From assembly GCF_004682055.1 (NCBI RefSeq), contig NZ_QUZU01000025.1:1-64000 (forward strand): a stretch of DNA of 64,000 nucleotides. Reading direction: 5' to 3'. The notes beneath the pieces were generated by a model that saw nothing but the letters and a program-made list of their open reading frames with translations, made no database searches and was not told the origin of the DNA. Origin of the DNA: Pseudomonas kairouanensis (GTDB lineage: Bacteria; Pseudomonadota; Gammaproteobacteria; Pseudomonadales; Pseudomonadaceae). Made by a program: the position numbers and the translations under genes. Shown piece after piece: positions 17,477-28,612 of the stretch (within the stretch, counting starts at the first letter, position 1; every line of letters begins with the position of its first letter).

Positions 17477-17562
17477 GTTCCTGGACGTCCGTGGACGCTG
17501 GTGGTGCTGAAGGCCCCGTATTTGCTGGATTTCAGGCACAAAAAAAGACGTTCGTGGACGTC
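17477..17562. repeat. Direct repeat GTTC(C/G)TGGACGTC near the att site
   Basis: GTTCCTGGACGTC at 17477-17489 and GTTCGTGGACGTC at 17550-17562 differ at one base and are 73 bp apart in the same direction. GTGGACG appears once more at 17491-17497. The second copy lies within the ssrA terminator. They may be a second class of recombinase-binding sites between the integrase gene and the attachment core. Confidence 0.5.
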
Positions 17563-17565
17563 TTT
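17540..17565 (-). terminator. Rho-independent terminator of ssrA
   Basis: On the minus strand an 8-bp stem AAAGACGT/ACGTCTTT with a 6-nt loop is followed by an unbroken T run. It begins just after the ssrA 3' CCA. Because it lies on the island side of the insertion point, it is probably supplied by the island in place of the original terminator. Confidence 0.75.
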
Positions 17566-17576
17566 AGATGTTGAAG

Positions 17577-17610
17577 TGGTGGAGCCGGGGGGATTTGAAC
17601 CCCCGTCCGC
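17577..17610. mobile_element. Probable attachment site of the island in the ssrA 3' end
   Basis: The integrase gene begins about 180 bp from the ssrA 3' end and points away from it, the standard layout for elements that recombine at a tRNA or tmRNA 3' end. The core should be part of the T-arm/acceptor segment here. I found no second copy in the window, so the other end of the island must lie beyond position 1. The exact core cannot be fixed from one end. Confidence 0.6.
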
Positions 17611-17973
17611 CAGTACTCCGCTGTCGGTACTACATGCTTAGCCGTTTCTATTAAGTTAACCCTCAGCGACCCGAAGGGCAGGGTGCTTTGGGCGAGTTGT
17701 GTAAGTTTTAGCCGCTTCGTCCACAACGTACTGCACGGCGATTCTGTTCTATATGACAATCACTTTGGGTTTACAGACATCCCCTGGTGATTGCTGGACC
17801 CGAAGGTACCAGAAGCTCAGGGCTAAGGCTGCTTACGCAGCGAGAGCGAATTCCTGGCCGTAGTTTTCGTCATTGGCAACTATAAGAAGTTGCAACAGTG
17901 GATTTACGAGTTCTGTTACCAACTCGGCATGCACCTAAAGTTTCGCGACCGGCGTCGAATCCTAAACGGCCCC
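17577..17973 (-). ncRNA. ssrA: tmRNA
   Basis: Transfer-messenger RNA that frees stalled ribosomes and tags the unfinished peptide. The 5' end starts GGGGCCGTTTAGGATTCGAC and the 3' end closes the tRNA-like acceptor with an encoded CCA. The tag frame, read on the minus strand at about 17877-17833, begins at a GCC resume codon and gives ANDENYGQEFALAA before a TAA, ending in the usual LAA degradation signal. The T-arm GGTTCAAATCC is intact, so the island insertion has rebuilt a functional 3' end. Its protein partner smpB lies 6.2 kb away. Confidence 0.96.
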
Positions 17974-18038
17974 GTGCTTGTAACTCGTTGTTTCATAGTG
18001 AGTGACAAGCCTGTGCAGTGTACGCCAAACCGTCACGG

Positions 18039-18062
18039 AAGGCCAACCCGAAGGTTGGCCTT
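18039..18062. terminator. Hairpin after the small periplasmic gene
   Basis: A perfect 10-bp stem AAGGCCAACC/GGTTGGCCTT with a CGAA loop between ssrA and the gene at 18079. It fits a terminator for the leftward gene and would also protect ssrA from read-through. The T tract is short. Confidence 0.6.
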
Positions 18063-18078
18063 GAGCGCACGGAGGCGG

Positions 18079-18357
18079 TTATTGACCGCCTTTCTCACTG
18101 TTTTGCAGGTCTTGCAGGGCCTTGGAGGTGATCTCGATGCACTTCTTGTCATCACCTGCCGCATGGGCTGCCTTGGCCTGCGACACGGCGGTGTCTATCT
18201 CGCCACTTTTGCCACTGGTGTCGGTGGCGAGCAGGGCTTTGCCGTTGTTGATTTTATCCAGGTTGATTTTGCACAAATCAGGCTCGCCCGCCGCGAAAAC
18301 AGGGGAGGCCAGCATCGCAGCAGTAATGAACAAGCCAGCAAGAGCGGAACGCTTCAT
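18079..18357 (-). CDS. Small periplasmic protein
   Basis: A 92-residue protein with a clear signal peptide (MKRSALAGLFITAAMLASPVFA, cut after about residue 22). The mature part has two Cys (DLCKINLDK and KKCIEITSKAL) that could form a disulphide, and ends LQNSEKGGQ. I began it at the ATG at 18357, directly before the signal peptide; AAGGAGAT lies 7 nt upstream, and the longer frame has no support. The family is common in fluorescent pseudomonads but without known function. Confidence 0.75.
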   Translation of the reverse strand: MKRSALAGLFITAAMLASPVFAAGEPDLCKINLDKINNGKALLATDTSGKSGEIDTAVSQAKAAHAAGDDKKCIEITSKALQDLQNSEKGGQ

Positions 18358-18472
18358 AGGGTATCTCCTTGCGAAAAAGGGCTGGCGTTCAAGGGCTGCC
18401 AGCGACATCACTGTTGAGCCTCGTTCGTCGAGGCCTATGCAGATGACTACGCCGGCGCGCAGGGGTTCTGTT

Positions 18473-21295
<2,823 letters not shown>

Positions 21296-21365
21296 CGGTC
21301 CTCCAGAAATAGCTGACGCCGGCGTGGGTGCCCGGCGTCGATTTTTACCCTATTACGTGCAGGTC

Positions 21366-23060
21366 TCAGTGAACCAGCATACCCGTGAACCAGTAGGCCT
21401 GGGCCAAGGTGATCAGCCCGACGATGGTGGCGAAGAACAAACTGTGCTTGAGGGTGAAGCGGAACAGGTCGGATTCCTTGCCCACCAGGCCGGTGGCGGC
21501 GCAGGCCACGGCGATCGACTGTGGCGAGATCATCTTGCCGGTTACGCCGCCGCTGGTGTTGGCTGCGACCAGCAGGGTGTCATTCACCCCGATCTGGTGT
21601 GCGGTGGTGGCTTGCAGCGAGCTGAACAGGGCGTTGGACGAGGTGTCGGAGCCTGTCAGGAAAACCCCCAGCCAACCCAGGAACGGCGAGAAGAACGGGA
21701 ACGCTGCGCCGGTGCCGGCCAAAACCAGGGCCATGGTCGAAGACATACCGGAGTAGTTGGTGACAAACGCGAATGCCAGCACCATGCCGATGGACAGGAT
21801 CGGCCAGCGCAACTCGTAGAAGGTCTCTTTCAAAGTGGTCAGACCAGTTTTTATGTCGATCTTGAGTACCAGCATGGAGATCAGCGCGGAGAAGAAAATC
21901 GCGGTGCCGGTTGCCGAGATCGGGTCCAGCTTGAACACGGCCGGAATCGCGGTGGGGTTGGTCACGATTGGCGCAACTTTGATCACCAATTGATCCAGGT
22001 GCGGGATCGCGAAGTTGAACACCCAGCTGTACATCGAGCCACCGGCGGCGAACATCGCTTTGAACGGCTTGAGGGTCCAGATAGTGACCAGCACCGTGAG
22101 GATCAGGAACGGCGACCAGGCCTTGAAAATCTGCCCCAGGCTGTAGGGCGAGGCGACGGTGTTGCGGGGCTGGCCGAACCCGCCGGCACTGGCGGTGATC
22201 GTGGCGCTGGAGGTCGCGCCGGCAATCTGCGCGCCTGCGGTGCGCTTGGGTTGCCAGACTTTCAGGAACAGCGTCAGGGCAATCAGGCTGGCCAGGGCCG
22301 AGGTGATGTCCGGTAGTTCCGGGCCAATGAAGTTGGACGTGAAGTACTGGGTCACGGCAAAGCTCAAGCCCGCGACCAGGGCGGCTGGCCAGGTTTCGCG
22401 CACGCCGCGCAGGCCATCCATCATGAACACCAGCCAGAACGGTACGAACAGCGAAAGCAGCGGCAGTTGGCGGCCGGTCATGGCGCCGATCTTGAATGCG
22501 TCGATGCCGGTGACTTGCCCGGCAACGATGATCGGGATGCCCAGGGCACCGAAGGCGACTGGCGCGGTATTGGCGATCAGGCACAGACCGGCGGCATAGA
22601 GCGGGTTGAAACCCAGGCCTACCAGCAGCGCGGCGGTAATTGCCACAGGTGCGCCGAAACCGGCCGCACCTTCGAGGAAGGCGCCAAAACAGAAGCCGAT
22701 CAGCAGCACCTGCAGGCGCTGGTCGTCGGTGATCGACAGGACCGAGCTGCGGATGACTTCGAACTGGCCACTCTTGACGGTCAGTTTGTAGAGGAACACT
22801 GCCGCAACGATGATCCACGCGATAGGCCACAAGCCATAGGCAAAGCCGTAACCGGCGGCGGCCAGTGCCATGTCCACCGGCATCTGGAAGGCGAAGATCG
22901 CCACCAGGATCGACAGTGCCAAGGTGATACTGCCGGCCACGTGGCCTTTGAGGCGGAACACGGCCAGGGCCAGGAAGAAGAATACGATCGGGATAACGGC
23001 GGCCAATGCGGACAGGCCGAGGCTGCCGAGCGGGCTGTAGAGCTGTTGCCAGGTTTGCAT
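21366..23060 (-). CDS. lldP: L-lactate permease
   Basis: A 564-residue inner-membrane transporter of the LctP family that takes up lactate (and often glycolate) with protons. About a dozen hydrophobic segments run through the length, and the family segments FCFGAFLEGAAGFGAPVAI and GSDTSSNALFSSLQ are present. It is the first gene of the leftward lactate operon, facing lldR across 262 bp that carry a strong LldR-type operator 53 bp from its start. The gene usually found next, lldD (L-lactate dehydrogenase), is not here. Confidence 0.93.
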   Translation of the reverse strand: MQTWQQLYSPLGSLGLSALAAVIPIVFFFLALAVFRLKGHVAGSITLALSILVAIFAFQMPVDMALAAAGYGFAYGLWPIAWIIVAAVFLYKLTVKSGQFEVIRSSVLSITDDQRLQVLLIGFCFGAFLEGAAGFGAPVAITAALLVGLGFNPLYAAGLCLIANTAPVAFGALGIPIIVAGQVTGIDAFKIGAMTGRQLPLLSLFVPFWLVFMMDGLRGVRETWPAALVAGLSFAVTQYFTSNFIGPELPDITSALASLIALTLFLKVWQPKRTAGAQIAGATSSATITASAGGFGQPRNTVASPYSLGQIFKAWSPFLILTVLVTIWTLKPFKAMFAAGGSMYSWVFNFAIPHLDQLVIKVAPIVTNPTAIPAVFKLDPISATGTAIFFSALISMLVLKIDIKTGLTTLKETFYELRWPILSIGMVLAFAFVTNYSGMSSTMALVLAGTGAAFPFFSPFLGWLGVFLTGSDTSSNALFSSLQATTAHQIGVNDTLLVAANTSGGVTGKMISPQSIAVACAATGLVGKESDLFRFTLKHSLFFATIVGLITLAQAYWFTGMLVH

Positions 23061-23112
23061 ATGGGGTGGCCCCTAATTGTTGTTGGTCAGGCACTGCTAA
23101 GTCGATTTGGGT

Positions 23113-23129
23113 AATTGGTAATACCAATT
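23113..23129. promoter_or_regulatory. LldR operator before lldP
   Basis: A perfect inverted repeat AATTGGT-AAT-ACCAATT containing TGGT-N3-ACCA, the binding pattern of FadR-type GntR regulators. It lies 53 bp before the lldP start and between lldP and the divergent lldR, so LldR should repress lldP-dld from here and release with lactate. Confidence 0.8.
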
Positions 23130-23322
23130 TACAATCGCTGATGGCTAGGTTAAAAGCCTTCATGGGGATGTGTCAATTTGCCGCCCGCGAAACTTTGGTC
23201 GTAGGCCGGTGGCTGGGCAGTGCTGATCGGGCGAAACGAGTGCGTTCTGATAGGTGTCGCGAGTGTTGCGATAGGCGAGAATAGAGGGCCCGGCGAGTGG
23301 TCGGGATGGTGGAGAGTGAGTT

Positions 23323-24090
23323 ATGGGGTTTGATCAGGTGCGCCAGCGCCGTTTGTCTGACGATATTGTCGAGCAGCTTGAGGGCATGATCCTTGAGGGC
23401 ACGCTCAAGTCAGGCGAGCGGTTGCCGGCCGAACGTGCGCTGGCCGAGCAGTTTGGTGTGTCGCGCCCGTCGTTGCGCGAAGCGATCCAGAAGCTGGCGG
23501 CCAAGGGGCTGCTGGTCAGTCGCCAGGGTGGTGGCAACTATGTTGCCGAATCCCTGGGGTCGACGTTCAGTGATCCGTTGCTGCACCTGCTGGAAAACAA
23601 TCCTGAGGCTCAGCGTGATCTGTTGGAGTTTCGCCAGACCCTCGAAGCGTCGTGTGCCTACTACGCCGCGTTGCGCGCCACTGAAGTCGATCGCGAGCGT
23701 TTGAAGGCCGCGTTCGAGGCGCTGCAGGATTGTTATACCCGCTCTGATGAAGTGAGTCGGGCAGAAGAGGGGGCGGCGGATGCGAGATTTCACCTGGCCA
23801 TTGCAGAGGCCAGTCATAACGCCGTGTTGCTGCACACCATTCGGGGCTTGTTCGATTTACTCAAGCGTAACGTGGTGACCAACATTGGCGGCATGTATCA
23901 GCAGCGTACGGAAACCCGCGACATGCTGATCAGTCAGCACCGGGATCTGTACCTGGCAATTATCGAAGGGCGGGCGGAGCAGGCGCGTGAAGTGTCTACG
24001 CGTCATCTGTTGTATGTGCAGGAAGTGTTGGAGGAGGTGCGTCAGGAGGTTCAGCGTGTAGCGCGAGCAGAGCGGCGTAAGGGGATGTAG
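23323..24090 (+). CDS. lldR: FadR-type GntR regulator of lactate use
   Basis: A 255-residue regulator with an N-terminal GntR winged helix (about 5-72; RLPAERALAEQFGVSRPSLREAI) and a C-terminal FCD ligand domain (about 95-225) that in LldR binds L- or D-lactate. It is divergent from lldP-dld and the intervening DNA holds a TGGT-N3-ACCA operator. It begins with GTGAGTT and the ATG at 23323; no stronger ribosome site is seen. The symbol rests on context: other FadR-type members such as PdhR have the same fold. Confidence 0.87.
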   Translation: MGFDQVRQRRLSDDIVEQLEGMILEGTLKSGERLPAERALAEQFGVSRPSLREAIQKLAAKGLLVSRQGGGNYVAESLGSTFSDPLLHLLENNPEAQRDLLEFRQTLEASCAYYAALRATEVDRERLKAAFEALQDCYTRSDEVSRAEEGAADARFHLAIAEASHNAVLLHTIRGLFDLLKRNVVTNIGGMYQQRTETRDMLISQHRDLYLAIIEGRAEQAREVSTRHLLYVQEVLEEVRQEVQRVARAERRKGM

Positions 24091-24125
24091 CCAGGGGGCA
24101 ACCCAAGGCTACATCGCTGCAAGGG

Positions 24126-24608
24126 TTAGTCTTCCTTGCCCTTGTTGCGCACGGCGCGGTGCAGTTCGCGATTGGAGTCGCGTTCGCGCTCGGTATCACG
24201 CTTGTCGTATTCCTTTTTGCCCTTGCCCAGGGCGATCTCGCACTTGACCAGGTGCTTGCTCCAGTACCAGGACAGGCAGACGCAGGCATAGCCCTTCTGC
24301 TGTACGGCGGCGGCGAGCTTGTCGATTTCGCGGGCGTTGAGCAACAGCTTGCGCGTACGCACCGGGTCGGCAATGACGTGGGTGCTCGCGGTAGTCAGCG
24401 GGGTAATGTGACTGCCAAGCAGCCACGCCTCGCCATCCTTGAGCAGCACATAGCTGTCGACCAGCTGAAGCTTGCTGGCACGCAGACTCTTTACTTCCCA
24501 GCCGGCCAGGACCAGACCAGCCTCGAAACGGTGTTCGATGAAGTAATCGTGTCGCGCCTTTTTATTTTGCGCGATGGTCCCTGTGGGGTGTTTCTTTTGT
24601 TTAGCCAT
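24126..24608 (-). CDS. smpB: SsrA-binding protein SmpB
   Basis: A 160-residue protein that binds tmRNA and brings it to stalled ribosomes. Recognised from NKKARHDYFIEHRFEAGLVL, GWEVKSLRA and the basic C-terminal tail KKEYDKRDTERERDS that reaches into the mRNA channel. I used the ATG at 24608 (MAKQKKHPTG), the normal family start, not the in-frame ATG 45 nt upstream. It is convergent with lldR and divergent from ratA. Confidence 0.95.
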   Translation of the reverse strand: MAKQKKHPTGTIAQNKKARHDYFIEHRFEAGLVLAGWEVKSLRASKLQLVDSYVLLKDGEAWLLGSHITPLTTASTHVIADPVRTRKLLLNAREIDKLAAAVQQKGYACVCLSWYWSKHLVKCEIALGKGKKEYDKRDTERERDSNRELHRAVRNKGKED

Positions 24609-24774
24609 AGGGGCGGCATTATAGGGAGTTGCGAGCGTGTCGGCTACGGTCAACCTGCGTGCTTGAGCGTGTTGGACGAATCCCGGACAATGCGGGCAGT
24701 TCTTTGGTTTTTTTCTTTCGCGGATTGAGCTGTTTTTTCGCGATGTTTGCCTCAGCAGTGGAAATGACGCTCAC

Positions 24775-25209
24775 ATGACAACGCATATTCAACGTTCGGC
24801 GTTGCTGCCCTATCCGGCACAGGCGCTTTATGACCTGGTCAACGACGTGGCGCGTTACCCGGAGTTTCTGCCTTGGTGTTCAACCGCCGAGGTATTGGAA
24901 AGCAGTGATGAGCATATGGTCGCCAGTGTTGGCGTGGCGAAGGGTGGCCTAAGCCAGCACTTTGTAACGCGCAATGTGTTGGTGCCGGGTAAATCCATCG
25001 AGATGAACCTGCAGGAGGGGCCATTCACGCAGTTGCATGGCGTGTGGGTCTTCAAGGCGCTGACCGATAAGGCCTGCAAGATCAGTCTGGACCTGTCCTT
25101 CGATTACGCCGGGCCGATTGTGCGCGCGACATTGGGGCCGTTGTTCAATCAGGCGGCCAATACCCTGGTGGATGCATTCTGTCAGCGAGCCAAGCAACTG
25201 CATGGTTGA
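24775..25209 (+). CDS. ratA: RatA-family START/polyketide-cyclase protein
   Basis: A 144-residue protein of the RatA/Coq10 family (START-like fold), recognised from QRSALLPYPAQALYDLVNDVARYPEFLPWCS. E. coli RatA interferes with 70S ribosome assembly, while related Coq10 proteins bind ubiquinone; which role applies here is unclear. Its stop overlaps the start of rnfH, an arrangement kept in many gamma-proteobacteria, always next to smpB. Confidence 0.88.
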   Translation: MTTHIQRSALLPYPAQALYDLVNDVARYPEFLPWCSTAEVLESSDEHMVASVGVAKGGLSQHFVTRNVLVPGKSIEMNLQEGPFTQLHGVWVFKALTDKACKISLDLSFDYAGPIVRATLGPLFNQAANTLVDAFCQRAKQLHG

Positions 25210-25504
25210 GATCGAGGTGGTGTATGCCGCGGTCGACCGCCAGGCTTTATTGGCGGTTGCGGTGCCAGAGGGCACTAGCTTGCGGGCGGCGGTCCAGGCG
25301 TCGGGAATAGCGGCGACGTTTCCTGAGCTGGATCTGGCGAGTTGTCCCCTGGGGATATTCGGCAGGGTGGTCGCGCAGGCTGATGTGCGTGCTGTGCAGG
25401 CGGGGGATCGTATCGAGATTTATCGGGCTTTGCTGGCAGATCCTAAAGAAGCGCGCAGGCTGCGCGCCGCGAAAGCGGCCCTTGCCAGGCGCCAAGGTTC
25501 ATAA
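25202..25504 (+). CDS. rnfH: RnfH/RatB family protein
   Basis: A 100-residue protein of the RnfH (UPF0125, RatB) family with a ubiquitin-like beta-grasp fold; the typical segments VEIEVVYA and GDRIEIYRALLADPKEARR are present. The start at 25202 overlaps the ratA stop by 8 nt, so the two are translated together. Function of RnfH is not settled. The gene ends shortly before a strong bidirectional terminator. Confidence 0.88.
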   Translation: MVEIEVVYAAVDRQALLAVAVPEGTSLRAAVQASGIAATFPELDLASCPLGIFGRVVAQADVRAVQAGDRIEIYRALLADPKEARRLRAAKAALARRQGS

Positions 25505-25526
25505 GCTCGTCAATCAGCAGATAGCA

Positions 25527-25550
25527 AAAAGCCCGGCATGCCGGGCTTTT
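25527..25550. terminator. Bidirectional terminator between rnfH and bamE
   Basis: Stem AGCCCGGCATGCCGGGCT with A and T runs on both sides. It serves both convergent genes. Confidence 0.85.
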
Positions 25551-25567
25551 TGTTGGGCGCCGCATAG

Positions 25568-26095
25568 TTACTGCGGGCTGGTGTCCAGAGGCTGTGGCGT
25601 CGGGACGGGTACAGTTTCCACGCCGTCGACGTCTTTCTGGATCTTGTCGAGCAGAGAGCCAGGCTTGGCGGGGACTTCAGACTTGGGCTTCTCGGCATCC
25701 TGCGCTGGCGCAGTCACGTTGGTGCCGTTGTCTTTGCCAAGCAAGGCTTCATCACGGCTCACGCCGGGCATGAAGTCGCCGGACAGGCTCACGAGCTGGT
25801 CATTGCCATTGAAAATGACGCTGACGCGCTCCTGTTGGCGTTCACCGCCACCAGGCTGGAGGCTATAGAGATAATCCCAGCGATCGGCATGGAAAGTGTC
25901 GGTCAGCAGGGGATTGCCCATGATAAACCGTACTTGCCGTCGGGTCATTCCCGGGCGTAACTGGTCTATCATGTCCTGCGTGACGACATTGCCCTGCTGG
26001 ATGTCGATTTTGTAAACCCCGGGGAATGAACAACCGGCGAGTGCGAGCAGTCCCACAAAGGTGAAACTGGTTAGCAAGAGCTTGGTGTTTTGCAT
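25568..26095 (-). CDS. bamE: Outer membrane assembly lipoprotein BamE
   Basis: A 175-residue lipoprotein (SmpA/OmlA family) of the BAM complex that inserts beta-barrel proteins into the outer membrane. It has a lipobox LALAGC with the lipidated Cys22, then the family core VYKIDIQQGNVVTQDMIDQL, GMTRRQVRFIMGNPLL and WDYLYSL. The C-terminal third is longer and Pro/Ala/Lys-rich, as in Pseudomonas OmlA. It is divergent from fur, the usual pseudomonad arrangement. Confidence 0.94.
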   Translation of the reverse strand: MQNTKLLLTSFTFVGLLALAGCSFPGVYKIDIQQGNVVTQDMIDQLRPGMTRRQVRFIMGNPLLTDTFHADRWDYLYSLQPGGGERQQERVSVIFNGNDQLVSLSGDFMPGVSRDEALLGKDNGTNVTAPAQDAEKPKSEVPAKPGSLLDKIQKDVDGVETVPVPTPQPLDTSPQ

Positions 26096-26193
26096 CGGTG
26101 GGCGACTTCCACTATCTTGGCTGGGACAACGTAAACGCCGATCATACCCGTATTAAGAGAAGCTGCGAAGCAGCATCCGCGAGAAAGCTAACC

Positions 26194-26598
26194 ATGGTTG
26201 AAAATAGCGAACTACGCAAAGCCGGTCTTAAAGTGACTCTGCCACGAGTCAAGATTCTACAAATGCTCGATTCTGCTGAGCAGCGCCACATGAGTGCCGA
26301 GGATGTTTACAAGGCGTTGATGGAGTCTAACGAGGACGTTGGCCTGGCCACGGTTTACCGTGTGCTGACCCAGTTTGAAGCCGCAGGGCTGGTGGTTCGT
26401 CATAATTTCGACGGCGGTCATGCAGTGTTCGAACTGGCTGACGGTGGTCATCACGACCACATGGTTGACCTGGATACCAACGAGGTTATCGAGTTCACCA
26501 GCCCTGAGATCGAAGCGCTGCAGCATAAGATTGCTGAGGAGCATGGATTCGATCTGGTGGACCACAATCTCGTGTTGTACATCCGTAAGAAAAAGTAA
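26194..26598 (+). CDS. fur: Ferric uptake regulator Fur
   Basis: A 134-residue iron-dependent repressor. The winged helix (about 1-82) includes LATVYRVLTQFEAAGLV; the dimer domain has the metal ligands of GGHHDHMVDLDT and the later DHN segment. The length equals that of P. aeruginosa Fur, and the E. coli CxxC structural zinc site is absent. No cysteine occurs anywhere in the protein: the position that is often Cys after HHDHMV reads Asp. I started it at the ATG at 26194 (MVENSELRKAGLKVTLPR), the family start, and not at the upstream frame opening at 26098. Confidence 0.95.
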   Translation: MVENSELRKAGLKVTLPRVKILQMLDSAEQRHMSAEDVYKALMESNEDVGLATVYRVLTQFEAAGLVVRHNFDGGHAVFELADGGHHDHMVDLDTNEVIEFTSPEIEALQHKIAEEHGFDLVDHNLVLYIRKKK

Positions 26599-26630
26599 AA
26601 AGCGACGCAGATTTGCTCTGCAGAACGATC

Positions 26631-26654
26631 GAAGGCGACCTCAGGGTCGCCTTC
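26631..26654. terminator. Hairpin between fur and recN
   Basis: Stem GAAGGCGACC/GGTCGCCTTC with a 4-nt loop, in the gap between the convergent fur and recN genes. T-run support is weak. Confidence 0.6.
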
Positions 26655-26685
26655 GTGCTTTCTATAAGAAGAGAAAACGGCCGGT

Positions 26686-28359
26686 TCAGGCTTTCGTCGC
26701 CACAACCATCTTCTTTGCGTGGGCCAAGGACTCTTTGGTCAGATCTATTCCCCCGAGCATCCGTGCTACTTCCTCCACGCGTTCCGACTTGTTCAGCTTT
26801 GACACGGCCGTGTGCGTCGCATCGCTACCTCGCACCTTATGTACAAACAGGTGCTGATGCCCCTGAGCGGCCACTTGCGGCAGGTGAGTCACGGTAAGTA
26901 CCTGGCCTCGGTCGCCCAGTCGGCGCAACAGTTGGCCAACAATTTCTGCGGTAGGCCCGCCAATTCCCACGTCCACTTCATCGAACACCAGTGTCGGTAC
27001 CCGTGAGGTTTGCGCGGTAATCACCTGGATCGCCAGGCTGATCCGCGAAAGTTCGCCCCCTGACGCCACTTTTGCCAGCGCCTTGAGCGGTTGCCCAGGG
27101 TTGGCGCTGACCAGAAGCTCGACTTGTTCAAGGCCGTGTGGCTGCAGTTCATTGTTGGCGTTGGCCCGAAGTTCAATGGTGAAGCGCCCGCCGGGCATGC
27201 CCAGGCGTTGAATCTCTTGCTCCACGGCGCTTGCCAGGCTGGTAGCGGCTTGCTGGCGTAGGTCGCTCAGTTCGCGGGCCTTTTCCTGGTAGTGGCGCGC
27301 GTAGGAGGCGAGCTCGTCGCCCAACCGCTCGATGGATTCGTCGTTCGCATTCAGGGTTTCGATTTCATCCAGCAGTTTCTGCTGCAGCGTTGCTACTTCG
27401 GTTGGCTGGATGCGGTGTTTGCGCGCAAGCGTATAGATAGTGTCCAGGCGCTCTTCTATTTCCTGCAGGCGGGCTGGGTCGGCGTCGAAGTGATCGAGGA
27501 AGCGATTCAGCTCGCCGACGGCTTCTTCTACTTGAATCTGTGCGCTGGTCAGCAGAGTGGTGGCTTCGTTCAATGAGCCCGAAGCGCTATTCACGCTGGA
27601 CAGGCGATTGAGGCTGGCGGTCAGAGCATTGAGCACGTTGCCGGAGTCGCTTTCGCTGCATTGCTCCACCACTTGGCGGCAGATGCCCAGCAGCGTTTCG
27701 GCGTTTGTCAGGTTCTTGTGTTCCTGTTCGAGCTGTTCCAGCTCGGTCTCACCCAGGCCCAGGCTTTCCAGTTCTTCAAGCTGATAGCTGAGCAATTGAT
27801 GGCGGGCACGCTGCTCGTCGCCGGAGTTGGAAAGGCGCTCCAGTTCCTGGCGGGTTTGGCGCCAGCGCTGGGCGGCGAGCTGTACTTGCCTGGCAAGGTC
27901 GGTGGCGCCGGCATACTCGTCCAGCAGACGGCGGTGCGTGTCGGTTTTCAACAGGGATTGGTGTTCGTGCTGGCTGTGGATGTCGATCAGCAGCTCGCCC
28001 AGTGCTTTCAAGTCACCCAGAGGGCAGGGCGTTCCGTTGATATAGCCGCGCGAACGTCCCTCTGCGGTGATCACTCGGCGCAGGATGCATGGGCCTTCAT
28101 TATTAAGGTCGCGCTCGGCCAGCCACGCTTCGGCTTCAGGAATGTCTGCCAGATCGAAGGTGGCCAGGATGTCGGCTTTGTCCGCGCCAGGGCGCACCAC
28201 GCCGCTGTCCGCGCGATCACCCAGGGTCAGGCCCAGGGCGTCGAGCATGATCGACTTGCCGGCGCCGGTTTCGCCTGTGATTACGCTCATTCCGCGATCC
28301 AGTTCCAGATCCAGATGTTCAACGATGGCGTAGTTATGTACGGACAGGTGCACGAGCAT
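26686..28359 (-). CDS. recN: DNA repair protein RecN
   Basis: A 557-residue SMC-like ATPase for double-strand break repair. Walker A GETGAGKS (about 29-36) and Walker B LVFDEVDVGIGG near residue 475 bracket a coiled-coil centre (about 155-370). The ABC signature ASGGELSRISLA is present. A near-consensus LexA box 25 bp before the start indicates SOS control. Confidence 0.95.
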   Translation of the reverse strand: MLVHLSVHNYAIVEHLDLELDRGMSVITGETGAGKSIMLDALGLTLGDRADSGVVRPGADKADILATFDLADIPEAEAWLAERDLNNEGPCILRRVITAEGRSRGYINGTPCPLGDLKALGELLIDIHSQHEHQSLLKTDTHRRLLDEYAGATDLARQVQLAAQRWRQTRQELERLSNSGDEQRARHQLLSYQLEELESLGLGETELEQLEQEHKNLTNAETLLGICRQVVEQCSESDSGNVLNALTASLNRLSSVNSASGSLNEATTLLTSAQIQVEEAVGELNRFLDHFDADPARLQEIEERLDTIYTLARKHRIQPTEVATLQQKLLDEIETLNANDESIERLGDELASYARHYQEKARELSDLRQQAATSLASAVEQEIQRLGMPGGRFTIELRANANNELQPHGLEQVELLVSANPGQPLKALAKVASGGELSRISLAIQVITAQTSRVPTLVFDEVDVGIGGPTAEIVGQLLRRLGDRGQVLTVTHLPQVAAQGHQHLFVHKVRGSDATHTAVSKLNKSERVEEVARMLGGIDLTKESLAHAKKMVVATKA

Positions 28360-28383
28360 GGCGGCCGCTCCAAGGCGTTAGGT

Positions 28384-28399
28384 CTGGTTATTTATACAG
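28384..28399. promoter_or_regulatory. LexA box before recN
   Basis: CTGG-N8-ACAG with an A/T-rich spacer (TTATTTAT), one base from the CTGT-N8-ACAG consensus, 25 bp before the recN start. Position and sequence suit SOS repression by LexA. Confidence 0.75.
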
Positions 28400-28531
28400 T
28401 GTTTTGTTCAGGGCTGACAATCCTGGCTCTTAGCTCGATTTGCTTGATTGGCAGCTTTTTTTAGCGCATTGGGGAATGGTCGCGCAGGAATTGATCCCGC
28501 TCCCAGGAAGACTTTTGGTAACGCCTGCGCC

Positions 28532-28559
28532 CTTGAACCTGGAAATTGTGGCCCCATAT
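28532..28559 (+). promoter_or_regulatory. Sigma-32 (heat-shock) promoter of grpE
   Basis: CTTGAAC-N13-CCCCATAT, one base off the CTTGAAA -35 and a full match to the -10, 54 bp before the grpE start. Confidence 0.85.
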
Positions 28560-28612
28560 ACCGGAACAGAAGCGCGAGTTAGGTTCGCGCATGATTTTGA
28601 AAGGAGAAAACT

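Noticed and set aside
1..17576. Second copy of the ssrA 3' end marking the left end of the island
   Set aside because: I looked for the T-arm/acceptor sequence to the left and found none; the other end is outside the window.
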